Assembly (NCBI RefSeq): GCF_000003195.3
Contig: NC_012875.2
Coordinates: 20,305,977 to 20,369,976, forward strand
Reading direction: 5' to 3'
From: Sorghum bicolor
Lineage: Eukaryota > Streptophyta > Magnoliopsida > Poales > Poaceae
DNA length: 64,000 nt
Shown here one piece after another: positions 33,608 to 46,600 of the stretch. How positions within the stretch are numbered: position 1 is the stretch's first letter; every line of letters starts with the position of its first letter. The position numbers and the translations under genes were made by a program. Below the pieces are notes generated by a model that was not told the origin of the DNA, did not search any database, and worked only from the letters and a program-made list of their open reading frames with translations.

Positions 33608-34943
33608 GGTGCATTAGGCGCAAACCATGCACCTATCTTGCACCGAAACGATCACTGTTTCTAAACAGACCAAAGAGAGATTCCATATGACACACGTCAT
33701 CAACGAGTTCCATCGGGTGCATCCAAATTGATTTCCAAGCATATGGTATGTTCCATGCAAACCGTGCACCTATCTTGCATCAAGATTAGCACTATCTCCA
33801 AACAGACCGAACCGAGCTTCCACTTGAGCCTCTTCATCTAGTAGTACAAACAGGTGCATCAAAAATGGTTTCTTAGACTATGCTGCATTAGGCACAAACT
33901 ATGCACCTATCTTGCACCGAAACTAACATTATCTCCAAACAGACCGAAGCGAGATTCCATATGACACACATCATCTAAGTTCCATTGGGTGCGTCCAAAT
34001 TGATTTCTTAACATATGGTACGTTCCATGCAAACTGTGCAACTATCTTGCATCAAGATTAGCACTATATCTGAACACACCAAATCGAGCCTCCACTTGAG
34101 CCTCTTCAACTACGAGTACCATCAGATGCGTCTAAAATGGTTTCTTAGTCTATGGTGCATTAGGCGTAAACTGTGCACATATCTTCTACCAAAACTAACA
34201 CTATCTCTAAACGAACCGAAGCAAGATTCCATATGACACACATCATCAAGGAGTTATATCAGGTGCGTCCTAATTGATTTCTGACCATATCGTATGTTCC
34301 ATGCAAACCGTGCATCTATCTTGCATCAAGATTAGCACTATCTCCAAACAGACCAAACTGAGCTTTCACTTGAGCCCCTGACCTAGGAGTACCATCGGGT
34401 GCGTCCAAAATGGTTTCTTATCCTATGGTGCATTAGGTGCAAACCGTGCACCTATCTTGCACCGAAACTAACACTATCTCTAAACGGACCGAAGTGAGAT
34501 TCCATATGACACATGTCATCTAGGAGTTCCATCTAGTGCATCCAAATTGATTTCTAAGCATATGGTATGTTCCATGCAAATCGTGCACCTATCTTGCATC
34601 AAGATTAGCACTATCTATAAACAGACCGAACCGAGCCTCCGCTTGAGCCTCTTCACCTAGGAGTACCAACAGGTGCTTCCAAAATGGTTTCGTAGACTTT
34701 GGTGCATTAGGCGCAAACCGTGCACATATCTTGCAACGAAACTAATATTGTCTCTAAGCACACCAAAGCGAGATTTCATATGACACACATCATGAAGGAG
34801 TTCTATTGGGTGTGTCCAAATTAATTTCTAAGCATATGGTACGTTCCATGCAGACCGTGCATCTATCTTGCATCAAGATTAGCACTATCTCCAAACAGAT
34901 CAAACCGAGCTTCCACTTGACCCTCTTCACAGAACTACCAATA
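33608..34943. repeat. Centromere-type satellite, block 2: one full 10-monomer higher-order unit
   Basis: Starts with the TSD copy GGTGC and the rest of monomer B5, then A1 (33718), B1, A2, B2, A3, B3, A4, B4 and A5 (from about 34809), each with diagnostic variants. It ends at the TSD CAATA (34939-34943) of the next element. Joined to block 1 across the insertion the monomer phase is unbroken. Confidence 0.9.
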
Positions 34944-37900
34944 TGTCACAGAACCGACCAAATTATAAGAGTTCAAGTGCAGAAACGATTGCCAAGCAAT
35001 CAAGTTTCCAAACTTGAGCCCATATAATCCCGGTAGTCAATTGAAATCACGAAGTACTTCAAACCAACTCGCAACAAACCAAGATCATAATAGTTCAACA
35101 TAAACACAGCGAATGTTACATAGTCATACACTGCTGTCGAAGCGGCACCACATCGGAGTATTAAGTTATTACAACACTTGTTCGAAGTAGCAGAAGCAAA
35201 ATAGTTACACACACTTGTTCAAAGTTCAATTCATAAGTTCAGGTTACTGCCAGAGTCTATGCCATCCTTCCAAAAGCATCAGGGACGAATTGTTAGAGAA
35301 CCGTGCCCAACGTTTAGTCCTCATCCCCAGCGGGATGGAGACAGGTCTTGCAGAAACCGTCATAGAAGATGTCATCTGCAACAGGTGGGAATAAACCCTG
35401 AGTACGAGAATGTACTCAGCTAGACTTACCCGTCTAGAAAAACATAAAAGACACCAAGGATCATGCAAGGCTAGATGTCAAGTGGAGCTGGTTGACTCAC
35501 CTTTTTGCCAAAAGCTTAACTTATAACTAAATTACTTTGAGAGCATCATTTTTATTTATCATCAGCCTACCACTAGATTAGCACCTGTACTACAACACAT
35601 CACTTGATTATTACAAACAATAATAACCATATCAAATTCATCATATGTTCCTCTTGCTATCATCATTATCATGAACCAACTTCATTAATGAATGCTACGT
35701 TTGCCGCTGCGCTGTCAAGTTCTCACTAACCGGGAGAGACGGCGATTCGAATCGGATTCCTATCCAGCTGGAGGGTTATTCCTAGCACCCACCCAAGCAT
35801 CCCCTGCCGGAGAGCCCACGGGTCACCTTTGGTACAACTCAGGAATCGCGGCTCCGATCAGTGCCGCACTCCCAGGGCTACCACTCCGCCAGGGAGGTCA
35901 GGAATTTTAACTCACCTGCCTTTGGACTTACGCCAATGGTCCCCCGCACACCGCACTTCCTCCGGTAGTGCGCACTTTATACTTGCCGGTCTTCCGGCCT
36001 GAGTCATACTACTCGGCTTCGTGGTCGGAACGAGTTATCCGGCCAACTAAGTGTTAGGCATGCGTTCAACATGAGAAGAGGACGTACAACGATTGGTCCT
36101 TAGCTGCCACAGACGGAGTTACTACAAACTTGCAAAACTCCGCCCGGCTTAAGTCAAATTAATCAGGTTCCATCCACGATAGCACATATAGACCATCGTG
36201 ATCCGACATAACCCTATATCGCGCAGGTGACAGGATATCACCCGACTTCTACCGATTAAACAAGGCTAAGCTGCTACTCGATCATAACTCTACAACCAGG
36301 GTGTGGAGAGTTATCTGGACAAGGATAGAGTAGAATGCAGCAAAAGTTTCATCACAACTCCTATATGTAATGCATCAATAGATAGAACATATTAAGTGAA
36401 CTTTCGAAAATAAGGGAGACTTAGAATGCTCCGGGGCTTGCCTTTCACGAACGACGCCGGCTCGTGATTCGGGCACTCAACTTCTTCTTCTGGCTCCTCG
36501 GGTTCGGCTTGCTGGACCTCCACCTCCTGGTTGCCTTCCTGGCCTTCGGGGTTCGCTTGGAGCTCGAAGGAAACGGTCACGTCCGGTGCACCTATTGCAT
36601 GCTCGAACAATAACAAGATGCACATGCTAAAGATGAATGCTTAATAACATAAGCAACTCACTGGACACTCATTTACGGAGCAAAAGTTATACAAGCTCAC
36701 ACAAGTAAACAAGTTAGCTTAGCCCAAAACCTATCATGATACCAAATCAGCAATCAACACAAAACAGGAGTAACCTGGTAAATAAATCATAACTAATGAT
36801 AGACAGATCCAACAAACACAAATAAATACATTCTGGAAAGCTTATGAAATTGTCTACAAATCATCTTTAAACATCACAGCATGATTCAAACATTAAACCA
36901 GTTAATTAAACAAAGTTCCAGGTTCTGTCCCAGAAAAACAGAGAGCACCTATTTCTGGAACCCAACTTGGAACAGCCATAACTTTTAAACTACTGGACCA
37001 AATGATTCCGAATTTAAACCACCGCTAGTTCAATAAGTTTACTACAACTTTGATTTAGACAAGCTTCCCAGAAAAGCAAGTTATCATCAAGCAACAGTTA
37101 AATTACTCCCTTGCTGTCCAGAACAGCTTTTTAACCCACTAATTAATTATTTAATGACATGACCAAGACACAAACCATGCCAACCACATGGCTTATGACC
37201 ACAAGCATATTATAATACAACCAGAACACCAGATGGAAACTTCCAAACATTTACTTAACAAGGCATTTATTAATTAATCCTAAATAAGAGCATAATTACA
37301 AGATACTAGTCACAATGCTCAGAAAAATCTACAAACATTACACAAGCACAAGGATAGCATCAAAGCTTTGCCATAAAAATTTCAAAGCAATTGCACATAC
37401 CAAATTAAAGATATACATTTAACATGTAACTAGGTGCTTATTTCATAAATTGGAAAACATGACTTATATGGTGTCAAACAACAGATTTCAGATTATTTAT
37501 ATCTTAGGAATACCATAAACATGTTTACTACCAAAGTAGAACACCAGCATAAGCACCAATTATTTTGTATGATTTAATTAAAGAAACAATCCACATTTCA
37601 ATCATAAAATCTATATCAAATCTGCAGTACTCCAAAAATCATGACATATTTATCAAAGCATTCTAATACCATACAGAGACTACCATAAAATTTTCAGAGC
37701 AAACTAAGTAGTATAACAAGAGATATGAATTTATCCATGAATAACAAGATTAAATCCTTAATAAATATTTTTCCAGAAAACATGGTTCATTTTATATTTT
37801 TATTAAAAACTAGACATCTCAAGGAATACCACAAAATTTGTTTCACAATTTTTGGATCTCAGAAGCAGGAGATATGATTTTTACAAAAACAGCTCAAACC

Positions 37901-39313
37901 CTAGTTTAAACAAAGGAGAAAGAGAGACTGACAGAGGGGACCCGCGAGTCAACGGACCCCACCTGCCAGCGACCCGAAAGCAGAGGCGTGGCTTGACCGC
38001 CGGAGATCTCATCTACGGCGAGGTCTCGGCGCTGGCCAAAGGCACCATCGTGCTCCCCACATCATTCCGCATCGAGCGGTACCCAAAACCCTAACTCTAC
38101 CGGACTCTAGGCACCGCGCCCTCGCGAATGGCGGCACGACGGTGGTGCGCGGCCGACCGCCGGCGTCTCTGGTCGGAGACAGAGCAGAAGAGAATGCGGA
38201 CGAGCAACAGCAAGATCTAGCGAAGCTTTTGGGACAAGAATGACCATGGCGGAACTCCGGCGAGGTAAGCTCGCGTCGGAGAAGGCAATGCGGGCTCACC
38301 GAGGCTCGGCAATCGCAGCCAACTTGACGACGGTGGAGTGGAGAGGCTGGCGGAGCGCTGGGCGGAGTTGCTTGACCGGAGACAAGGAGACACGCGCGCG
38401 CGAGCTCGCCGAAGCAACGGCGGCGACGCGGAAACGACGACGCACGCGAGAGAGAGGACACCGGGAGAGGAATGGCGCTGTCCACGCGACCGGGGGCGCC
38501 GTGGCGAGCTGAAGGACGCGTCGCGGACTGACGTGCGGGACCAACGGCGACGTACGGACGCCACGAGTCCAGACACGCGGCAACACCGGCGAGCTCCCCC
38601 TGCCTGACGGCGGCTCCATTCAGTCCCCAAACCGACTGAAACCCGATTTTGCCCGACGATTAACTCCCTAACCACTCGATAAATTTGCTGGCTAATTGCT
38701 CCATGCTGGAGAGCTACATGAGCACTCCAACATTGCTTACTAGATCAAAGCTTGATTCGGCCTAGAATTAAAACTGGAAGATGAACAATACCCCCTCGAG
38801 CAAACTGCAGAGATTCCACACTTAGAAAATTTTTTAAGTGTTGGAGACAGCCCCAAATCTGCCTTGTGGGTCACTTTTGAGATGTTTGTGTTCATTTTCA
38901 TGAGATGGCCATAAAACAACTTTTGTTCCTTATAAACTTTGCTACAACTTTGCTGTAGGAAGTTTTGACATGCAAACATTTTATGAAACCCTTTTTAAAA
39001 GTCTAAGCAAAAGAGGTTTCTAGGGCCTATTTGGATAAGTATGACTTCAAAGCATAATTTGGAGTGATCAACATGAACATTGTTCCCAAAGTCAAGTTAA
39101 GCATAGATAAACTAATTACCAAGGCATTAAGCACAAACACAAGCATGGTTCACTCAAACATAAGCATAGGAAGCCTATTTTAAGCAATTTAAAACACATT
39201 TTTGCATAGAATGACATGGCTCAAGAGAGATGATGATCATAATATGCTTTGAGTAGATGATGATGCTTATGCTATGCACATGATTGATGCAACCATAACA
39301 CTGGGGTGTTACA
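34944..39313 (-). repeat. 3' LTR of the Tekay-type element (4370 bp)
   Basis: Complete LTR. It has a palindrome at 35398-35419, a block shared with the LARD-like LTR at about 35685-36090, an AT-rich middle, and a GC-rich island at about 37900-38640. Long frames in the island (for example 38009-38485 minus and 38240-38512 plus) overlap on both strands and are not genes. Compared with the right LTR it lacks 43 bp at 38243. Confidence 0.9.
37900..38640. other. GC-rich island in the Tekay-type LTR
   Basis: A sharp CpG-rich island 0.7-1.4 kb from the LTR 5' end, repeated at about 46220-47000. Like the islands in the other two Gypsy families it is a candidate promoter/leader region for minus-strand transcription. 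No clear TATA box was found. Confidence 0.45.
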
Positions 39314-39349
39314 GCCCTCCCCCCTTACAAAAATCTCGTCCCGAGATTT
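39314..39349 (-). promoter_or_regulatory. Polypurine tract and stem-loop of the Tekay-type element
   Basis: A purine run on the minus strand (39314-39327) abuts the LTR. Then AAATCTCG (39331-39338), loop TCC, CGAGATTT (39342-39349). The stem lies just downstream of the pol stop codon (39356-39358), so it is not constrained by coding. The outer pair is A-T, where the LARD-like element has G-C. Confidence 0.7.
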
Positions 39350-39355
39350 GAAAGC

Positions 39356-40315
39356 TTACTGATTTTCGAAGAATGTTTTGTAAACTTCTTTTAAATAATC
39401 CTCCGTCTCCCAAGTGGCATCTTCTTCCCCGTGGTTACTCCACAACACTTTGTAGAGCTTAACCACACGATTACGCGTCTCCCGTTCCTTGCGATCAAGA
39501 ATCGCTACGGGTTTCTCCTCATACACCAAGTCAGACTTCAACTTGATATCTCGAATTTCCACTCGTTCCTCCGGTACACGAAGGCACTTCTTCAATTGTG
39601 ATACGTGGAATACAGGGAAAATAGCCCGAAGCGCAACTGGAAGTTGAATTTTGTACGCCACATTTCCTTTCTTTTCGAGAATCCGATAAGGTCCCACATA
39701 GCGAGGTGCAAGCTTTCGCTTGACTCCGAACCTTTGTACACCCTTCATCGGAGACACCTTGATGTACACATGGTCACCGACTGAAAACTCAATCGGCTTC
39801 CTTCTCTTGTCGGCATAACTTTTCTGACGAGCTTGAGCAGCTTCCAGATGTTGCTGGATAGTTCGGACTTTCTGCTCGGCTTCGTTCACGAAATCGATGC
39901 CGTAAAACCTTCTCTCTCCGGCTTCTACCCAATTCAACGGGGTTCGACACTTTCGACCGTACAAGGCTTCAAATGGAGCCATCTTGATACTCTCCTGATA
40001 ACTATTGTTGTAGGAGAACTCGGCTAATGGCAACCACTTAACCCAAGATCCTTTTGAAGAGAGAGCGCATGCCCTCAACATGTCTTCGAGGATTTGGTTA
40101 ACTCGCTCAGTTTGACCAGCTGTTTGGGGATGATAAGCAGAGCTGCGGACTAAATGAGTACCAATTTGCTCATGCAGACATTCCCAAAAACGAGCAGTGA
40201 ACTGTGGTCCACGATCTGATATGATTGTTCGGGGCACACCATACTGACGAACAATGTGCTCGAAATACAATTCCGCATACCGATGTGGACGATAGTCAGT
40301 TCGAACTGGAATAAA
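39356..40315 (-). pseudogene. Segment 4: integrase core, C-terminal domain and chromodomain
   Basis: Open after the TGA at 40318; first Met at 40270. Contains the second catalytic Asp (Ser-Asp-Arg-Gly-Pro-Gln-Phe) and Glu (Gly-Gln-Thr-Glu-Arg-Val), then the Lys-Leu-Ala-Pro-Arg-Tyr-Val-Gly motif typical of Gypsy integrases. The last ~50 residues look like a Tekay-type chromodomain: Tyr-Lys-Val-Leu-Trp and Ala-Thr-Trp-Glu. Confidence 0.9.
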
Positions 40316-40441
40316 TCAAGCAACCTTGGTCAAGCGATCTACAATCACCCAGATGGAGTCGTAACCCTTAACAGAAGTTGGGAGTCCACTGATGAAATCC
40401 ATGCTGACTTCTTCCCATTTCCAACCAGAAATTGACAAGGG

Positions 40442-41515
40442 CTAAAGCAGACCAGCTTTCATGTGAACAGCTTTCACACGACAACAATTGTCACAACGAG
40501 CGACAAAAGCAGCTATCTCCTTTTTCATCTTTGTCCACCAAAACAAAGGTTTCAGATCCTGATACATCTTGCTACTACCAGGATGGATAGACAATTTGGA
40601 TGAATGAGCTTCAGATAAGATCTGATTTCGCAGCTCACGGTCTTTTGGGACCACAAGTCGATCCTTGAACCAAAGAATTCCGTTCTCATCAACCCAGAAA
40701 TGCTTGGTCTCTTCTTCCTTCATTTTCCTCTTTATATGGTGGATGCCCACATCTATCCGCTGCAATTCGATGACTCGATTGCGAATGGTACTTTCCAGAG
40801 AAATCTGGTTGAGTACCAGTGGATGCATAAGATGTGACAACAACGGATCTTCCACTTGGATTGAGTGACAGTGCGCTTTCCGACTCAAGGCGTCCGCCAC
40901 CACGTTTGCCTTGCCCGGATGGTAGTGCACTTGAAGATTATAATCTTTAATCAACTCAAGCCACCTTCGCTGCCGCATATTCAGTTCAGGTTGAGTGAAG
41001 ATATACTTGAGACTCTTATGATCAGTGTAGATATTACACAGATTACCCAGCAAATAATGCCTCCAAATTTTTAAAGCATGAACAACTGCTGCCAATTCTA
41101 AGTCATGAGTAGGGTAATTGACCTCATGCTTTTGAAGTTGGCGCGAGGCATACGCGATAATGTGACCTTCCTGCATCAACACACAGCCTAAACCAATGCC
41201 CGACGTGTCACAAAAGACATCGAAAGGCTTCTCGATATCAAGTTGAGCTAGGAGAGGAGCTGATGTCAGCAATGTCCTCAACTTGTGGAATGCCTCTTCA
41301 CACTCAGGTGTCCACACGAACTTTTCATCTTTCTGAAGTAGACGAGTCATAGGCTTGGATATCTTTGAAAATTCAGGAATGAATCGACGATAATATCCAG
41401 CCAGACCGAGAAAACTCCGAACCTCGTGTACCGAAGTTGGAACTTTCCAATCCAGCACTTCTTGCACCTTAGCCGGATCCACCGATATGCCTTCTTCAGA
41501 TAAGACATGGCCCAA
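40442..41515 (-). pseudogene. Segment 3: RT thumb, RNase H and integrase zinc finger
   Basis: 357 codons open. Begins at Met-Gly-His-Val in the RT connection and contains RNase H with Asp-Thr-Ser-Gly, the Glu of the Leu-Glu-Leu-Ala motif and Tyr-Thr-Asp-His. The integrase HHCC zinc finger follows (final Cys-Asp-Asn-Cys). It stops at 40444. Confidence 0.9.
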
Positions 41516-41569
41516 GAAAGGTACTTTCTTCAGCCAAAACTCGCATTTGCTAAACTTGGCATAAAGCTA

Positions 41570-41818
41570 ATGTTCACGCAAACGCGACAACACTACACGC
41601 AGATGCTCTGCATGCTCCTCTTCATTGCAGGAATATACCAAGATATCATCAATAAAGACCACCACAAACTTGTCCAATTCGGGCATGAACACCGAATTCA
41701 TAAGATACATGAAATGAGCAGGTGCATTCGTCAGACCGAAGGACATGACAAGGTACTCATACAGCCTATACCTTGTCGAGAAAGCTGTCTTAGGTACATC
41801 TTCAGGACGGATCTTGAT
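41570..41818 (-). pseudogene. Segment 2: RT palm with catalytic Asp-Asp
   Basis: Lies between the stops at 41821 and 41569, in frame. It holds the RT palm with Phe-Ile-Asp-Asp at 41656-41645. It has no Met near its start and is cut off from the rest of RT by stops on both sides. Confidence 0.85.
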
Positions 41819-43606
41819 CTAATGGTACCCAGATCGCAAATCAATCTTGGAGAATACCTTAGCTTTAGACAACTGATCAAACAAGATATCAATGCGAGGA
41901 AGAGGGTATTTGTTCTTGATGGTCACCGCATTTAGGGGACGATAGTCCACACATATGCGCAAAGATTGATCCTTCTTCACAAAGATAGCTGGGCAACCCC
42001 AAGGAGAAGAACTAGGACGAATAAGACCCTTCTTCAACAACTCATTTAGTTGGGTCTTAAGCTCAGCTAATTCATTGGGTGGCATTCTATAAGGTCTTCT
42101 AGAGATAGGAGCGGTACCTGGAATCAATTCAATTTTGAACTCCACATCCCGATCCAGAGGAAGCCCGGGTAAATCATCAGGAAACACGTCCGGAAACTCG
42201 CACACCACCGGAATGTCCTGAATAGCCTTAGATGTAACTGCATTCACAGTGCTACGGATTTGAACATCACGAGGGAGTTGCACTAGGAATGCCTCCTTGG
42301 TATTTGAGTCTTTCAACATCACTACACGAGTAGTGGTGTCGATAAGAACTCCATTACCACTCATCCACTTCATCCCCAGAATTACATCTATGCCCACACC
42401 GGGTAGAACAACCAAATCAGCAAGAAACTGACGGCCACCTATTTCCAGAGTTGCCCCCAAAACCACTTGATTGGTGGAAATATCATTTCCCGCAGCACTA
42501 ATACAATAACTGCCCTTATCAAGTGTAATTGCCTTGAGATTATGCTTAGACACAAATTCAGAACTCACAAAGGAATGCGATGCTCCAGAATCAAAAAGCA
42601 TAAGTGCATCATGTTGATTAACCAGAAACTTACCAGCTGTGACTACCTCACCAGCAGGGATTGCTTCCACAGTCGTGTAGTGAACACGTCCCTGACGAAC
42701 GTTCCCTTGGTTGCCCTTCATAGGCGGGTAAGGACAGTTGCTCTGCCAATGCCCGGTCTGATTGCAGTTCCAGCACGGACGGTTGGTAGGCGGAGTCTTG
42801 GCATAGTTGGGACCCGTGTTGCCCCTAGGAAGGGCAATAGAGTATCCCTTGCGAAAACCGATCTTGGCCTGATTCATCTTCACTGGAGGGCGGTACCTTT
42901 GATTCGGCGTTGGAGCACGGAACGGTGGCTTGGCTGCCACTGGAGCCTTAGACTGAGATGACCCAGCCCCAGCCTCAAAAGCCCTCTTGCGAGTCTTGGT
43001 CGCAGTGTACACAGTGTTATAGTTCTCTTGAGTGAGAGCATCACTGACAAACTCATTGAAAGTTGCACACTTAGTGCGGCCCATAGTCTTCAGCAATTTG
43101 GGGCCCAAACCCCGCTTGAAACTAGCAATCTTTTTCGTCTCTGTGTTCACAAACTCAGGAGCATACCTAGACAAATGATTGAAAGCATGCAAATACTCCT
43201 TCAAAGTCCTGTTGCCCTGAGTTAACTGCATGAACTCAGTATGCTTCATCTCCATAACACCAGGAGGAATGAAATGCCCTTTAAAAGCATCACGGAAAAG
43301 ATTCCAATCAAGCACGGTGTCGGCTGGAAGAGCTTCCCGATACTGATTCCCCCAGATACCGGCCGGTCCTTGTAGTTGGTGACCTGCATACTCTGCCTTC
43401 AGACCTTCAGTCAACCGAAGCAAGCGGAACTTTTGTTCCACCGTGTTCAGCCATTCCTCAGCTTGAAGGGGTTCTTTAGCTTCTCTGAAAGGTGGGGGCT
43501 TCGTATCCATGAAGTCCTTGAAGCTACTGTACTGGTTAGGAGCTGGCCCTTCCTGTGCATTACGACCACCCTGATTCGCCATCCGATTGATGGTCTCAGT
43601 GAGCAT
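41819..43606 (-). pseudogene. Open segment 1: gag, protease and start of RT
   Basis: 595 codons open. Contains the Trp-rich Gag region with a Phe-Ile-Pro-Pro motif, a Lys/Arg/Pro-rich linker, the CCHC knuckle Cys-x2-Cys-x4-His-x4-Cys, the retropepsin Asp-Ser-Gly-Ala-Ser motif, and the RT fingers with Val-Asp-Tyr-Arg-Pro-Leu-Asn. It ends at a TAG just after Ser-Gly-Tyr-His. If translated it could yield Gag and protease but no active RT. Confidence 0.9.
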
Positions 43607-43611
43607 CCTCT

Positions 43612-46600
43612 GAGAACCGTGCCCAACGGTTAGTCCTCATCCCCAGCGGGATGGAGACAGGTCTTGCAGAAACCGTCATAGAAGATGTCATCTGCAACAG
43701 GTGGGAATAAACCCTGAGTACGAGAATGTACTCAGCTAGACTTACCCGTCTAGAAAAACATAAAAGACACCAAGGATCATGCAAGGCTAGATGTCAAGTG
43801 GAGCTGGTTGACTCACCTTTTTGCCAAAAGCTTAACTTACAACTAAATTACTTTGAGAGCATCATTTTTATTTATCATCAGCCTACCACTAGATTAGCAC
43901 CTGTACTACAACACATCACTTGATTATTACAAACAATAATAACCATATCAAATTCATCATATGTTCCTCTTGCTATCATCATTATCATGAACCAAGTTCA
44001 TTAATGAATGCTACGTTTGTGGCTGCGCTGTCAAGTTCTCACTAACCGGGAGAGACGGCGATTCGAATCGAATTCCTATCCAGCTGCAGGGTTATTCCTA
44101 GCACTCACCCAAGCATCCCCTGCCGGAGAGCCAATGGGTCACCTTTGGTACAACTCAGGAATCGCGGCTCCGATCAGTGCCGCACTCCCAGGGCTACCAC
44201 TCCGCCAGGGAGGTCAGGAATTTTAACTCACCTGCCTTTGGACTTACGCCAATGGTCCCCCGCACACCGCACTTCCTCCGGTAGTGCGCACTTTATACTT
44301 GCCGGTCTTCCGGCCTGAGTCATACTACTCGGCTTCGCGGTCGGAACGAGTTATCCGGCCAACTAAGTGTTAGGCATGCGTTCAACATGACAAGAGGACG
44401 TACAACGATCGGTCCTTAGCTGCCACAGACGGAGTTACTACAAACTTGCAAAACTCTGCCCGGCTTAAGTCAAATTAATCAGGTTCCATCCACGATAGCA
44501 CATATAGACCATCGTGATCCGACATAACCCTATATCGCGCAGGTGACAGGATATCACCCGACTTCTACCGATTAAACAAGGCTAAGCTGCTACTCGATCC
44601 TAACTCTACAACCAGGGTGTGGAGAGTTATCTGGACAAGGATAGAGTAGAATGCAGCAAAAGTTTCATCACAACTCCTATACGTAATGCATCAATAGATA
44701 GAACATATTAAGTGAACTTTCGAAAATAAGGGAGACTTAGAATGCTCCGAGGCTTGCCTTTCACGAACGACGTCGGCTCGTGATTCGGGCACTCAACTTC
44801 TTCTTCTGGCTCCTCGGGTCCGGCTTGCTGGACCTCCACCTCCTGGTTGCCTTCCTGGCCTTCGGGGTTCGCTTGGAGCTCGAAGGAAACGGTCACGTCC
44901 GGTGCACCTATTGCATGCTCGAACAATAAGAAGATGCACATGCTAAAGATGAATGCTTAATAACATAAGCAACTCACTGGACACTCATTTATGGAGCAAA
45001 AGTTATACAAGCTCACACAAGTAAACAAGTTAGCTTAGCCCAAAACCTATCATGATACCAAATCAGCAATCAACACAAAACAGGAGTAATCTGGTAAATA
45101 AATCATAACTAATGATAGACAGATCCAACAAACACAAATAAAGACATTCTGGAAAGCTTATGAAATTGTCTACAAATCATCTTTAAACATCACAGCATGA
45201 TTCAAACATTAAACCAGTTAATTAAACAAAGTTCCAGGTTCTGTCCCAGAAAAACAGAGAGCACCTATTTCTGGAACCCAACTTAGAACAGCCATAACTT
45301 TTAAACTACTGGACCAAATGATTCCGAATTTAAACCACAGCTAGTTCAATAAGTTTACTACAACTTTGATTTAGACAAGCTTCCCAGAACAGCAAGTTAT
45401 CATCAAGCAACAGTTAAATTACTCCCTTGCTGTCCAGAACAGCTTTTTAACCCACTAATTAATTATTTAATGACATGACCAAGACACAAACCATGCCAAC
45501 CACATGGCTTATGACCACAAGAATATTATAATACAACCAGAACACCAGATGGAAACTTCCAAACATTTACTTAACAAGGCATTTATTAATTAATCCTAAA
45601 TAAGAGCATAATTACAAGATACTAGTCACAATGCTCAGAAAAATCTACAAAAATTACAGAAGCACAAGGATAGCATCAAAGCGTTGCCATAAAAATTTCA
45701 GAGCAATTGCACATACCAAATTAAAGATATACATTTAACATGTAACTAGGTGCTTATTTCATAAATTGGAAAACATGACTTATATGGTGTCAAACAACAG
45801 ATTTCAGATTATTTATATCTTAGGAATACCATAAACATGTTTACTACCAAAGTAGAACACCAGCATAAGCACCAATTATTTTGTATGATTTAATTAAAGA
45901 AACAAGCCACATTTCAATCATAAAATCTATATCAAATCTGCAGTACTCCAAAAATCATGACATATTTATCAAAGCATTCTAATACCATACAGAGACTACC
46001 ATAAACTTTTCAGAGCAAACTAAGTAGTATAACAAGAGATATGAATTTATCCATGAATAACAAGATTAAATCCTTAATAAATATTTTTCCAGAAAACATG
46101 GTTCATTTTATATTTTTATTAAAAACTAGCCATCTCAAGGAATACCACAAAATTTGTTTCACAATTTTTGGATCTCAGAAGCAGGAGATATGATTTTTAC
46201 AAAAACAGCTCAAACCCTAGTTTAAACAAAGGAGAAAGAGAGACTGACAGAGGGGACCCGCGAGTCAACGGACCCCACCTGCCAGCGACCCGAAAGCAGA
46301 GGCGCGGATTGACCGCCGGAGATCTCATCGACGGCGAGGTCTCGGCGCTGGCCAAAGGCACCATCGTGCTCCCCACATCATTCTGCATCGAGCGGTACCC
46401 AAAACCCTAACTCTACCGGACTCTAGGCACCTCGCCCTCGCGAATTGCGGCACGACGGTGGTGCGCGGCCGACCGCCGGCGTCTCTGGTCGGAGACAGAG
46501 CAGAAGAGAATGCGGACGAGCAACAGCAAGATCTAGCGAAGCTTTTGGGACAAGAATGAGGAAGAATGGTGGGCTACAGAGCCCTGGCCACGACGCCGGT

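Larger units (their letters stand above)
39356..43606 (-). pseudogene. gag-pol of the Tekay-type chromovirus, one frame with four nonsense codons
   Basis: A single minus-strand frame of 1417 codons with no frameshift. Order: Gag capsid-like region (about residues 25-200), CCHC zinc knuckle (Cys278-Cys291), aspartic protease with Asp-Ser-Gly at 339-341, RT (from about 500; catalytic Asp-Asp at 653-654, at 41650-41645), RNase H, integrase with HHCC zinc finger and Asp/Glu core, then a C-terminal chromodomain. In-frame stops lie at 41821 (TAG, in RT), 41569 (TAG, end of RT), 40444 (TAG, after the integrase zinc finger) and 40318 (TGA, integrase core). Each fits C-to-T change of a CAG or CGA codon on the coding strand. 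The Met at 43606 is five bases from the deletion joint, so the original gag start may be lost. In an intact element the chromodomain is thought to guide insertion to silent chromatin. Confidence 0.9.

Noticed and set aside
38009..38675. Several frames of 90-158 codons on both strands in the Tekay-type LTR (copies at 46423-47034)
   Set aside because: Overlapping frames in GC-rich LTR sequence. The two LTR copies differ by 43 bp and change frame, so no common protein is kept.
42467..42961. 164-codon plus-strand frame inside the Tekay-type gag region
   Set aside because: It lies opposite the well-supported gag/protease frame.
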